DNA from: Rachicladosporium sp. CCFEE 5018
Taxonomy: Eukaryota; Ascomycota; Dothideomycetes; Cladosporiales; Cladosporiaceae
Assembly: GCA_002077045.2 (NCBI GenBank)
Contig: KZ111195.1
Coordinates: forward strand, 75,051-115,001
Reading direction: 5' to 3'
DNA length: 39,951 nt
Both the position numbers and the translations under genes were made by a program. Position 1 is the stretch's first letter. The number at the start of each line of letters is the position of its first letter. The notes beneath the pieces were generated by a model. That model ran no database searches, was not told the DNA's origin, and was given only the letters and a program-made list of their open reading frames with translations. This document shows, piece by piece, positions 22,258 through 31,724 of the stretch.

Positions 22258-23289
22258 TCACCTGCTGCCCTTCCTTTTACTTCCTGTCAGGAATCCACTC
22301 CAGATCTCCCCAGCCTTTCCCAGACCCTTTCGAACGTCAAGCTCGAACTCGTCGAAGGCTTTCTGCAGTGCGTGGGCGGATGTGTCGTGCTCTGTGGGCT
22401 CATCAGTAATGTCCCCATCAGCCTCTCGAGAGGGTGGATTGACAGCATGTGCGATAAGCGGCCCAGGCTCATGCTCTGGAGCAGGTGGGTGCGAAGCGAC
22501 TGGGCTCGGTGGCGCGCCCAAGCTGCGGCGTTTGCGACGCTGAGCACTGCTCACCACGTCGTCGAGCGACGGCTTTCGTTCCGGCACTGGCGGAGCATCC
22601 GGGAGCGTGATATTCTGCAGGTCCGGTGCAGCAGTAGAGTTGCCAAGGACGTCGTCGAACGACTTCGACGGCGGTGGCGGCTCGCCGACAGCCGTCGGCG
22701 TCATGACAGCGACCCCGATGTCCTGCGTCCGGCCCTGCGCAACCCTAAATTGCTTCCCCCACCGACACTCACTAGGGTAATCGCAGTTCGCCCAGCAGTC
22801 CTTTTTGGTCGGAGAACTAGCCACCTCGCTTACAATCTGCTCACCTCTCAACATCTTCGCCAGCCTAACCTGCCCAGCCACATCTCTCCTCCACTCGCCC
22901 CTAGCCTTCCAGCCCGCGTAGTCGAACTCGCTAGCACACGCTCTACCCTTCTTACAGCTCCGCTTACCGGTCTTGCGATCTCGCTTCCAGACCGGTGTGC
23001 CAGCACAGAAATAGTGACCATCATCTAAGCAGCGGCGGGTCGTGCCAAGCGCGTAAATTCGCGAGCAGAGATGGCATTGCCAAAGCCATTTGAGGGGTTG
23101 AGGGGGCGGTGGGGGAAGGATGAGGGATGTGGGTTTGAAGTGGAAAGACAGGGATGGTGGGAAGCTGGGCTTGTGTGGCGAAAGGGGAGATAATGGGGAG
23201 AACGGGGAAGGTGGGACTGCCAGGCGGGAGGACCGGAATGGAGTCGGTGTAAGGTCGAGCGTTGTGGGGAGAGGTGCTGTACGCTTCAT
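22258..23289 (-). CDS. Conserved fungal Cys-rich (zinc-ribbon-like) protein
   Basis: 343 residues from the ATG at 23289 (MKRTAPLPTTLDL); an upstream in-frame extension of 71 codons is open but has a poor N-terminus. After a Pro/Ser-rich N-terminal part (phosphorylation-type PLSP repeats), residues about 68-95 read WLWQCHLCSRIYALGTTRRC followed by LDDGHYFCAG: CxxC, then C-x4-H-x2-C, a likely zinc site. Two further Cys groups follow, SCKKGRACASEFDYAGW (about 107-123) and KDCWANCDYPSECRWG (about 163-178). The C-terminal half is low-complexity, Pro/Ser/Asp-rich, with a KRKRR-type basic patch. I recognise it as a conserved ascomycete protein of unknown function; no role is assigned. It is the first intact gene right of the decayed cluster, 41 bp from the regulator relic. 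Confidence 0.72.
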   Translation of the reverse strand: MKRTAPLPTTLDLTPTPFRSSRLAVPPSPFSPLSPLSPHKPSFPPSLSFHFKPTSLILPPPPPQPLKWLWQCHLCSRIYALGTTRRCLDDGHYFCAGTPVWKRDRKTGKRSCKKGRACASEFDYAGWKARGEWRRDVAGQVRLAKMLRGEQIVSEVASSPTKKDCWANCDYPSECRWGKQFRVAQGRTQDIGVAVMTPTAVGEPPPPSKSFDDVLGNSTAAPDLQNITLPDAPPVPERKPSLDDVVSSAQRRKRRSLGAPPSPVASHPPAPEHEPGPLIAHAVNPPSREADGDITDEPTEHDTSAHALQKAFDEFELDVRKGLGKAGEIWSGFLTGSKRKGSR

Positions 23290-24094
23290 ATTGCTGTTGT
23301 GATTTTGGTGTTGGATGGGATCACTTCGGTCCAGGTAATGAGCGTAGAGACGAAGTCTAGCTTCGAAGTCCAGTAGCGAAACGACGAAGCGTTGAAGACT
23401 CGAGCTGTGGCCCGAGAGATCTGTGGTACAATAAGTGCAGTCGTGCAAGCAAGAACACACTTCAGCGACAGTGAAAAGAGCGAGTAGGGAAAGCTGAAAC
23501 AATGTGCTCGCAATAGTCGTACACCCTGTCTCATTGACCTACAATCTTACATACATCTCATCATCTCAGACATCATCAATCCGCGTGGTCCTTTGTCTCA
23601 CCACGTTCGAGGCTGAACCGCCATGTGCGACTTCTTTGTTGCCCTCGTGGTAATCATGCGAGCGAGGTTCTGGTACCCTCGAATTACTTTGTTCCGTCGG
23701 CGATACTCTCGCAATGACGCACTTCGGATGGTATCGCGCTGGCTGGTGGTCCGTCGCCTGGTCTCGTGTCGACGTAAGGCATCACCGTCGGCTGTGGGAG
23801 CACAAGATAGGCGGTTTGCACAATCATGCTTGCCCGTTCAGTGCAGCAAGTTTCCTCGCCTTTGCTCACCGCTGGCTTGCACATCGTGTCTAGTGGCTTC
23901 CGAGGTATCCTGGAGATCCTCTGAGTGCGAGCAGCGTTGCTAGGAAGTCATGCAAGGGTGGCTAGTGCAGCACTTGCGGTTGAGGCGCAACATTACTGCC
24001 TTCTTATGGAGGGAAAGAGCGGGTGGGTCGCGTATCGTTGTGGCCCACATAGACAGACTGCTTTTCGACAAAGCATCCCCATGGCCTCCAGTAA
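23290..24094. other. Intergenic, 5' region of the Cys-rich gene
   Basis: 805 bp upstream of the Cys-rich gene and downstream of the PX gene, both minus strand. Short open frames show no recognisable content. A long 5' leader is plausible for the first 200 bp. Confidence 0.4.
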
Positions 24095-27000
24095 TCAATG
24101 CGTCATCACCTTTAGCGCCTGCAAGAACAGCCCGAAGATTAACCCCCTCGACACCTCAGGAATCTGCAGACAATCAAAGACCTTCCCCAACGCCTCTCCG
24201 CTAGCAGCAGCGCCCATGACACTCGTAAGCGCCTGCGGCATCCCCTTCTGCACTAGCAACCTCCTGGCTTTGACTCTCAACGCCTCCTTCTCCTCATCGC
24301 TTTTGGGTGGGTAGTCCCTGGCCCAGATCTCCAGCTCTTCAGCTGTAGGCAGCGCGTTCTCGCGAAGCTTCTTTAAGTGCGCTGCCATACCGGCGTCAGA
24401 GAGGTTGGAATCTAGGAGGGACGTTTGGAGGAGGTCGCGGATACTGGCGAGCTGAGGATTACCAGGGCGGAGGAGAAAGGTCTTGGCTGCAGCGAGGAGG
24501 GTGCGGCGGATTTGCCAGGCGGAGCTGAGGGTGTAGAGTTCGGTGATCACGGCGAAGATGAGCTCCACCGCTACAGCAGTCTCTTGTTCGGTGATAGGAG
24601 GCTTTGTCTTGGGCTTTGGTGGTGTAGAAAGTTCGGGCGCTGGGGTGGCCGGTAGGGGGCGTTCGAGGTCAGCTGATGCTGTGATGCTTTGATCGAGGTT
24701 GGAAGATCGGAAGGTGTCGACGCTTGCTCTTGCAGGTCGAGCAGGGGAGCCGTAGTCATCTGTGATGTCTGATGGCGGTGGCGGTAAATTGAAAATCTCT
24801 TCTACAGCAGCTGCCACTTCTCGTGGCACTGGCTGGGCGGCTGGCGACATGATGGAAGCAGGCCGGCTTGACTCGCCGCTTGTGCGTTGCGATGGCACCT
24901 GAGCTCGTCGCGAAGACCGTGCACTGCTCATTGTCGCTGTGCTGCCAGTACGCTCGAGTGAAGTGGTGGACATCGATCGCACAGACTCCTCGCTCTGCTT
25001 GGCCGAGGTCATCGAGCCAGGATAGGTGTCTGTCATGAAAGCTTGGCCCATGCTTGGGTTCGTTTTGTGCTCCGGACGGGCGGCTTGGGCTGCACTCGGC
25101 TGAGGCACAGCAGACAGCGCAGCACCCGGTCGCTTGCCACCGACCAAGCCAGCAACATTGCCGAAGAATGCCTTGCCACCGCCAGCCACCCCGCCAGCAA
25201 CGTCTTTGGGTGCCTTCGCCAGTACATCGATCATGTTACCACCAAATTTGCCAAAGGTCTCGGGTGTCGGCCAGCCAAACGGCTTGCCTTTCTCACCCGG
25301 CGATCTCGTAGTGGCATTCTCCTTCTCCAGGAAGCGCTTCATCCCCTCACTTTCTGCGAGTGTCGGAAAGCGTACTGCAGCAGTAAGATACTTCTCCAAG
25401 TCCGTACGTAACGCAGCTTTGGTGTTTCCTCTCCATCTTGGCAGATCAGAGTGCGACTCAGTGAACTTGGCACCTGTAATCACACTGATTCGACGAAGTA
25501 CCTCATGCAAGACTTCGAAGTCAGCATACTTGCGAGGAATCATCCAGCCAGGGTATGCGGAAGATGAGGGTTCAATCTGGATCATGTAGTCGACAGTGGG
25601 CTTGCTCTTGATCGAACTGCGATCTCCGGGTACAGAGTCATCAAATATCGAGATGATAGCGTTATGCAATGTGAACTGCGGCTGCTCCTTCCCTGCCCTG
25701 ACGGGCGATTCGCTCAGTGCTGTTGGCTGTGCGGTGGGCAGTAGCTGGTCGAAAGTAGTGAATGGCTGTTTCAATGTCGGTGTTACTGGCCTGGGATCAG
25801 TTGCGGACCTTGTCGGACTGGTGATACTCGATGCATCTGTCGCGTACACACTCCGCTCTTGACGGTCTCTATCGCTGTCGCTCGATGTAGGCGTCGGCGC
25901 GCCGTGAGTTCCGGACAGGTCTGACATATCTTCGCCACTACTGCTGGCGGTCGCCAAGCTACCGCGACCCTCATGGCTCTGCCGTTGGTCTTCTTCAATC
26001 ATGAGCTGCGTCAACCTCTGAGCTTCCTTCATCGCCTCGTCCATCGCTTCCTCAGCTCGGCTGATTTGTCGCTTGTGCACAAGTTCTGATCGAGACTCTT
26101 CCTCCTTCTGGCTCGCAACAGCCTTGCTTGGACGGTCGCCATCAGTCTTCGGTGGAATCGCGTTGATCTGCCGTCCCTCGACACCCGCATCCACAAGCTC
26201 CATGACTTCCTTGGTCGTCTCTGACTCCTCTAGCCCGTACACGATCCACTCGTTGATCCACTCCGGTCGTGAGCATAAGGTAACAGTGGCACCCAGCACC
26301 AACTGCGCAAGGATTTCTCTCAAGAACGAGTGTACAGGTGGGCAGTTGTAGGCTTTCGGATCCAGGTAGGCTTCAATAGCATCTTCAGCCACAGCTTTCA
26401 GCTTGCTGTCTTGGTACTTGACGTCGAGGATGTGAGTGAGATTGCTGTCCGGTTTCAGCCTCAAATAAGTAGCCATGGCATCCTCCGCTGCCGCGTTTGG
26501 CGACGCATTGAGTGCAGCCGACAGCTCGTTCAGAAACACGATAATGATGCTGCTGGCGTTCGTGACAAAGTCAAGAAAAGCATCAGCTGGTCGCTTCCTC
26601 TCCAGATGACCAGACAATGACAGCAGGAATGCAACGAAAGTCCGCTTGCATGAGGCTGGGAATGACAGCTCGCCTGGCAACGTTGGATCGTACCAATAGT
26701 GGACATAGTCCTTGATCACAGCGTTTGCAAAGTTTTCGAGTGCCTTGGCGGTTTCGGGCTCAAATCGCGAGAAGTCCAGCTGCTGGTTCGCGCACACCTT
26801 TGAATCCTCCTTGTCTTGCTCTGATTTTTCTCCATTCGACTTCCGCAGATCGAGGAGTCTCCTAGCAACCTCGATGCCGGCCTCCTTGCGTCGTGACAGA
26901 TCCCCTCCCCCATCACCGCTGCGTCCAGAGCTGGCATCCCAAGTCGCGTGCAGCACCACCCCACCAGCGATGCCGATTACGACCAGCCCGACGCGACCAA

Positions 27001-27259
27001 GCACGAAGTATGTTGTCGCGCCTAAGGCTACCAGACATGCGCCAAGGGTCTCACTGCTCGCAGTAGAAAGGAAGTGTAGCGCTTTGTCTGTGACTTGTTG
27101 TAGCGCGATAGTCCAATTGGTGTTGTCCGTCGCCGTCGCCGATCGAACCGCCGCATCACTGAGGATGCTGGGCTTGATGTCGTCCTGTGTCTCCGGTTCG
27201 GCCTTGAAAGCATCTTGCGTAACGTCGCTGACGGGCAGCGGCTTCTCCTGATCATCCAT
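24095..27259 (-). CDS. PXA-PX-nexin-C sorting nexin-like membrane protein
   Basis: 1054 residues in one exon. Domains in order: hydrophobic anchor (about 75-101, CLVALGATTYFVLGRVGLVV), PXA domain (about 165-340, from RFEPETAKALENFANAVIKDYVHYWY to PEWINEWIVYGL), Ser-rich and charged linker, PX phosphoinositide-binding domain (about 530-650, with WMIPRKYADFEVLHEVL and a C-terminal FLEKEN helix), a second long Ser/Pro linker, and Nexin_C (about 885-1054, VELIFAVITELYTLSSAWQIRRTLL). No RGS domain is seen between PXA and PX, so the order is SNX19-like rather than complete Mdm1/SNX13-like. Known relatives tether ER to vacuole/lysosome or lipid droplets; that role here is inference. I use the ATG at 27259; the apparent extension to 27277 would begin at GTG. 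Confidence 0.88.
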   Translation of the reverse strand: MDDQEKPLPVSDVTQDAFKAEPETQDDIKPSILSDAAVRSATATDNTNWTIALQQVTDKALHFLSTASSETLGACLVALGATTYFVLGRVGLVVIGIAGGVVLHATWDASSGRSGDGGGDLSRRKEAGIEVARRLLDLRKSNGEKSEQDKEDSKVCANQQLDFSRFEPETAKALENFANAVIKDYVHYWYDPTLPGELSFPASCKRTFVAFLLSLSGHLERKRPADAFLDFVTNASSIIIVFLNELSAALNASPNAAAEDAMATYLRLKPDSNLTHILDVKYQDSKLKAVAEDAIEAYLDPKAYNCPPVHSFLREILAQLVLGATVTLCSRPEWINEWIVYGLEESETTKEVMELVDAGVEGRQINAIPPKTDGDRPSKAVASQKEEESRSELVHKRQISRAEEAMDEAMKEAQRLTQLMIEEDQRQSHEGRGSLATASSSGEDMSDLSGTHGAPTPTSSDSDRDRQERSVYATDASSITSPTRSATDPRPVTPTLKQPFTTFDQLLPTAQPTALSESPVRAGKEQPQFTLHNAIISIFDDSVPGDRSSIKSKPTVDYMIQIEPSSSAYPGWMIPRKYADFEVLHEVLRRISVITGAKFTESHSDLPRWRGNTKAALRTDLEKYLTAAVRFPTLAESEGMKRFLEKENATTRSPGEKGKPFGWPTPETFGKFGGNMIDVLAKAPKDVAGGVAGGGKAFFGNVAGLVGGKRPGAALSAVPQPSAAQAARPEHKTNPSMGQAFMTDTYPGSMTSAKQSEESVRSMSTTSLERTGSTATMSSARSSRRAQVPSQRTSGESSRPASIMSPAAQPVPREVAAAVEEIFNLPPPPSDITDDYGSPARPARASVDTFRSSNLDQSITASADLERPLPATPAPELSTPPKPKTKPPITEQETAVAVELIFAVITELYTLSSAWQIRRTLLAAAKTFLLRPGNPQLASIRDLLQTSLLDSNLSDAGMAAHLKKLRENALPTAEELEIWARDYPPKSDEEKEALRVKARRLLVQKGMPQALTSVMGAAASGEALGKVFDCLQIPEVSRGLIFGLFLQALKVMTH

Positions 27260-27287
27260 TGTCGCGTAGCTGGCCACCCTCGCTCAT
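27252..27287 (-). promoter_or_regulatory. Upstream ORF overlapping the PX-protein start
   Basis: An ATG at 27287 opens an 11-codon frame whose TGA stop (27252-27254) lies just past the main ATG (27257-27259), in another frame. If the transcript starts upstream of it, scanning ribosomes would have to bypass or reinitiate, which could reduce translation. Confidence 0.45.
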
Positions 27288-27622
27288 CTTGCGATAGTGC
27301 GCACGAAACGCCCGCTCATGATCCGGACGATCCTAGCGGACATGGAATCGTCACTCGAGATTGAGCGAGATGGGTCCTAAACATGTGCGATCTCGAGTAA
27401 GCACGCCCCCCCCGTCGTCGAAGTCAAGTCTTGGCGTTGACAACCATGTGGCATTGGCTTTGAGTCACGACAAGACAAAGTTTTGGGACAACAATACAAA
27501 AAGCATTCAGGCATACGAGTGACGCCCACATCTCAGGCATTCATACCTAGAAAGGCACTCGAGGATCCAAGAGCCCGTTGAATCCCCAGAATACCGGCCA
27601 CTTGGCCCAAAACCCACCCACC
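27260..27622. promoter_or_regulatory. Divergent promoter, PX protein and TyrRS
   Basis: 363 bp between divergent starts. Contains a run of eight C around 27406-27413. The TyrRS start has a strong CACCATGG context. Apart from the uORF no gene is present. Confidence 0.5.
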
Positions 27623-28861
27623 ATGGCGTCCCAAACAGCAGACCAGAAAATGGCCCTCATAACCTCCAACCTCCAAGAAGTCCTGAACCCCGAAATCATC
27701 CAAGAGATCCTCACCAAGAACGAACGCCCCCTAAAAATCTACTGGGGCACCGCCACAACCGGAAAACCCCACTGCGGCTACTTCGTCCCCATGCTCAAAA
27801 TCGCCCAGTTCCTAGCCGCAGGCTGCGAAGTCACAGTCCTACTAGCAGACGTCCACGGCTTCCTCGATAATCTCAAAGCGCCGATCGAGCTCGTGAAGGA
27901 GCGCGTAGGCTACTATCGATTTGCTGTGACGGAAATCCTAAAAGCCGTGAATGTGGATGTGAGTAGGCTGAAATTCGTAACCGGCTCCGACTACCAGACC
28001 CGCGGCTCCGACCCAAAAGATCCATTCAAAGGCTACCCCTTCGATCTCCTCCGCCTGAGTACCTGCGTCTCCGGCCACGACGCCACGAAAGCCGGGTCCG
28101 AAGTCGTCAAACAAGTCGACGCCCCACCCTTGTCCTCGCAGATCTACCCAGTCATGCAAGCCTTGGACGAAGAATACCTCGACGTCGACGCGCAATTCGG
28201 CGGCGTCGATCAGCGCAAGATCTTCACTTTAGCCGTCGAGGTTCTGCCCCGGATAGGCTACAGGAAACGCGCTCACCTCATGAACCCCCTAATCCCAGGA
28301 TTACAAGAAGGAGGCAAAATGTCCTCCTCGGATCCAGATTCCAAGATCGACATCCTCGATCCACCAGACATCGTCCGCAAGAAGCTGAAGAAAGCCTTTT
28401 GCCCCCCAAAACAAGTCGAAGGCAACGGCGTCGTCTCCTTCGTCGAGCACGTTCTCCTCCCCGCTTCAGCTCTCCGCTCCCCAGACTCAACGCCTTCAAT
28501 TTCCATCCCCCGACGAGACGCCGAACCTCTAGTCTACACATCCATCGACAAGCTGAAAGCCGACTACCTCGCCGACGTGCTACAACCTCAAGCACTCAAA
28601 CCAGCTGTGACAGAAGCGTTGCTGGAAATTCTAGCGCCTATACGGCAGGCTTATGAGGCGAGCGAGGAGTGGCAGACTGTGGAGAAGAGGGGTTACCCGC
28701 CTCCCCCTGCGCCTGAAAAGAAGAAAAAGAAGGAGAAGAATTTGGGGAGTCGTTTCCCGGGTGCCGGGGCTTTGGAGGCGAAGCCTGATGGTCATGTGGA
28801 GGGGGAGGGGGCATTGGAGGTGAGTGTGGGCAGGGTGAAGGAGGCGAACGGGAGTACTTAA
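27623..28861 (+). CDS. TYS1: Cytosolic tyrosyl-tRNA synthetase
   Basis: Charges tRNA-Tyr in the cytosol; class I aminoacyl-tRNA synthetase. 412 residues, intronless, starting at the ATG in CACCATGG (MASQTADQKMALITSNLQEV); the open frame further upstream would need a TTG start. The Rossmann signature (HIGH equivalent) is PHCGYF in TATTGKPHCGYF (about 44-55); the KMSKS equivalent is GKMSSSD (about 230-236). Eukaryotic-type segments include LLADVHGFLDN, TGSDYQTRGSDP, SGHDATKAGSEVVKQVD, YPVMQALDEEYLDVDAQFGG and VDQRKIF. The C-terminus has a KKKKKEKN basic patch followed by a non-conserved tail. Codon use is strongly C-ending compared with its neighbours, as expected for high expression. Confidence 0.95.
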   Translation: MASQTADQKMALITSNLQEVLNPEIIQEILTKNERPLKIYWGTATTGKPHCGYFVPMLKIAQFLAAGCEVTVLLADVHGFLDNLKAPIELVKERVGYYRFAVTEILKAVNVDVSRLKFVTGSDYQTRGSDPKDPFKGYPFDLLRLSTCVSGHDATKAGSEVVKQVDAPPLSSQIYPVMQALDEEYLDVDAQFGGVDQRKIFTLAVEVLPRIGYRKRAHLMNPLIPGLQEGGKMSSSDPDSKIDILDPPDIVRKKLKKAFCPPKQVEGNGVVSFVEHVLLPASALRSPDSTPSISIPRRDAEPLVYTSIDKLKADYLADVLQPQALKPAVTEALLEILAPIRQAYEASEEWQTVEKRGYPPPPAPEKKKKKEKNLGSRFPGAGALEAKPDGHVEGEGALEVSVGRVKEANGST

Positions 28862-29144
28862 GCTTCCGTTGCTAGCATCCATGACTAAGGTCACCGCATG
28901 AGTATTCGGGGTTGTAGCGTTTGCGCAAGCGGAAGTGGCATGGCGCATGTAGTCAACGAAAAGCGACGATTCTCTTCTACCTTTCGGTAGGGCAAAGGAC
29001 AATGTTGAAGGTAGCCGACTTTGGAGGCAACGCTGCTTCATGAGTACATAATGCTATAGCCGACCTGCCTGAATCACATGAAAGCTAGTCTATAGCTAGC
29101 ACCCACTGCAATGCACTTCCTCCAATGCTTCAATCCTTCACCAT

Positions 29145-30043
29145 CTACGACTCGTTGGCAAAAGCATCTGGGAAGCGACGAACGTTGTGCTCGACGGGAC
29201 CCTTGTTGCGGAGGAACTGCACGTAGGCGCCATCGACGCGAACTTGACCCTTCGAGCGCTTCTCGACGTACTCAGCGCGGTCGAGGGGAGTGGAGCCCCA
29301 CTTCTTACTGACAATGATCTTTTGGCGGCCGGGGAACTTGTACTGGCTGCGGCGGAGGGCCTCGATGGCGGTGGCGCGGTCTAGATAATTGTTAGTGTTT
29401 GAGATGAAGTGGAAATGATGAATATTCGGGAACGTACTGTTGTCGCGGGTGCGGAGCGAGAGCAAAATCTGGCCAATGTTGACGCGGGCAACGGAGCCGT
29501 TGGGCTTGCCGTAAGCGCCACGCATACCGGTTTGCAGCCTGTCGGCGCCGGCACATGACAACATCTTGTTGATGCGGACAACGTGGTATGGGTGTGCGCG
29601 GACACGCAGATGGAAGGACTCTTTTCCGCTCGTCTTGACCATGTACCTGAGTTGTGCTGTTAGTATCGCTCTCTTCCATCAGACCTTCTGCAGTGTCTAC
29701 GCACTTGTTTGCGCAAATACGGGCGGCCTCGAGGGCCTCGGAACTCAACTGCTCATACTCGTTGGAGACGAGGTGGACGCAGAGGGGAAACTCGTCGACG
29801 TTTGCGCGCTTGCGGCCGAGATCGAAGATCCGAATCTTGGGGTCGGGGACACCGCGGTTGAAGCGAGACTTGGGGTATGGCTGTAATCTGCTGTCAGATG
29901 TTGTTCATTGCGTTGCCACTGTGCTCCTCATGCTGTTCCCGCTCCAATTTCGCAGTACAGCCATCGGAGGGGCGCTGAGAGCTTCGGGGCACTCGTACCT
30001 TGTTCTTGCAGTAGCGGTAACACCTTGCTGGACGACGCGCCAT
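29145..30043 (-). CDS. RPL10: 60S ribosomal protein uL16 (RPL10)
   Basis: Large-subunit protein at the tRNA corridor, loaded late in 60S maturation. Four exons (complement 29999-30043, 29705-29880, 29438-29646, 29145-29380; introns 118, 58, 57 nt) join in phase to 221 residues, the expected length. Exon 1 encodes MARRPARCYRYCKNK; exon 2 continues PYPKSRFNRGVPDPKIRIFD, then EYEQLSSEALEAARICAN; exon 3 has KTSGKESFHLRVRAHPYHVV, INKMLSCAGADRLQTGMRGA; exon 4 has ATAIEALRRSQYKFPGRQKI and VDGAYVQFLRNKGPVEHNVR. Donors GTACG, GTGCG, GTACG. It is convergent with TyrRS and upstream-adjacent to eL30 on the same strand, so two large-subunit genes sit in tandem. Confidence 0.96.
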
Positions 30044-30481
30044 TTGTGCGGTATTGATGGAGAGTGCTGGGTGGTGTGTGAGGGTAGAGGTGTCGAGAAG
30101 ACAAAGTGACGATGACTTGAGGTGGGCGTGCCAAGACTTCGTGGATTGGAAATCGAAAGTGGCCCGTGCGTGGGGCGAACTGACGAGACCAGGACGAAAT
30201 GGAGCGAAGTCAGAGTGAGTCATTTGGAGTCAGATTGAGTGCGATGGACCGCTTGTGATGGTACATGAAGTGCCCGTGAGAGGTGCACACGGATTGTCTA
30301 TCGCTACGTGGGAGCTCCGAAGAACTTTCGCTGTACCTCGCTACCCAGCGTTTGTACACTCGCTGCTACGCCAGGCGCGACATGCCCTTCAATTTATCGA
30401 GGACGGCTCAACCGGTCACGGCTGAGGTCATCATGCCTAAGCGTCGTACCTGCTCACTCGCCATGTTCGTCAAGACGCCAT
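30044..30481. promoter_or_regulatory. uL16 promoter and eL30 3' region
   Basis: 438 bp between two tandem minus-strand ribosomal protein genes. No separate feature recognised. Confidence 0.4.
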
Positions 30482-31069
30482 CTATGTCGGGTTCGTACTG
30501 AGAATGTCCGAGTCACCAGCGTCAAGAATCGCCATGGTCGAGCACCTGAACAGCTTTCCGCAGGCTGTACCCAACTCAATCTATCATTCAAGTCAGTACA
30601 GCATTCCCTCCAAAGTCCTGCCGCCGCAAAGCGGGCAGAGCTTCTTCTCAGGGCCCCAGAGAAAGCAAGTAGTGTCCATGCCCTCCAGAGCCTTGTAATG
30701 AAGCTCCTTCGCTAGGCAGAGGTATACAGTGTGGTTGAAGCTCTTTCTAGGGATGGTGTGGTGGTGAACGTACGTTGTTGCCGGAGAAGTGGTGGACGGT
30801 GGTCTTGGCCAACATGCTGTAGTACTCGAGCTCGGATTTGCGGAGGGGAGGCGTGTTGCCGGCGATGATGATGAGCTTTGCCTTGCCGGAGCGGAGGGTC
30901 TTGAGAGTGGACTTGTAGCCGAGGGTGACTTTGCCGGACTGTGTTGATGTTCTTGTCAGTCTCGTTCGCGGGCCTAGGAAGCGTAATGCAGCAGGCCACA
31001 TACCTTGATCGTCAAGGCCAACTTGGCATTGATCGTGTCAGAGGTCTTCGCTCCCTTCTTTGGTGCCAT
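30482..31069 (-). CDS. RPL30: 60S ribosomal protein eL30 (RPL30)
   Basis: Large-subunit protein of the L7Ae RNA-binding fold. Three exons (complement 31004-31069, 30774-30938, 30482-30580) join in phase 0 to 109 residues, typical of eL30. It reads MAPKKGAKTSDTINAKLALT at the N-terminus; then SGKVTLGYKSTLKTLRSGKA, KLIIIAGNTPPLRKSELEYY and LAKTTVHHFSGNN; then IELGTACGKLFRCSTMAILD and AGDSDIL with an STNPT extension. Introns are 65 nt and 193 nt; the second is unusually long for this window and holds an open, Cys-rich frame (see findings). Yeast RPL30 autoregulates its own splicing through its first intron; whether that holds here is not visible. Confidence 0.95.
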
Positions 31070-31724
31070 TGCGACGGTGATTGAATGTGTGAGTGGCGGG
31101 TGTCGAGGTCGTCAATGTCGTGGTGCAGCAATTCACAGCGGGATGAAATTGTGTGTGGGCGTTGATATGGATAAGGTTCGGAGACAAGGGCGATCCCGCT
31201 GTCCCGCCAGCCCTGTCCCTTCACGTGCATGCAACATCCCACCTGCCGACCCTTATGGATATCGAGTATCTGAATTTCAGAAGAGGATGAGGGAAGCCCA
31301 ATGAGTCCGTAACGACGATGTGCGATCAAGTATTTCAAATCGTTACTCATCGCTGGCTCTCAATCACTTCGCCGGCGTAGGGCTGAGACATGGTCGCTTA
31401 GCTACGCTCGGCATGTGAAATCGATGGGAAGGGTCCACGGAGGCTCGTCAACCGCGCATGGCCAGGACTCAATCCTTGAAACGTAGCGAATGTCATATGC
31501 TGGTACCGCCCATACGTGTCATACCACCTTCGCGTTCACTTGTCCCGTTCAGCATCATTGCGAGCAACTCTACTGTGGACTTTAGCGCTCATACGTTCGG
31601 CGCGAAGAAGACGTTCAAGATCGCATACTGACGGCAGTGTATACCATGGCGCGGTGACTGACCCCAGGATTTGAGTGACATAGACCAGATCGCAGTCATT
31701 GGAGCGACGCCGTACACCTAAGGC
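31070..31724. promoter_or_regulatory. Divergent promoter, eL30 and coiled-coil gene
   Basis: 655 bp between divergent starts. No open frame with coding character and no repeat recognised. Confidence 0.4.

Noticed and set aside
27260..27277. Longer N-terminus of the PX protein starting at 27277
   Set aside because: The codon is GTG; the ATG at 27259 is the first standard start in frame.
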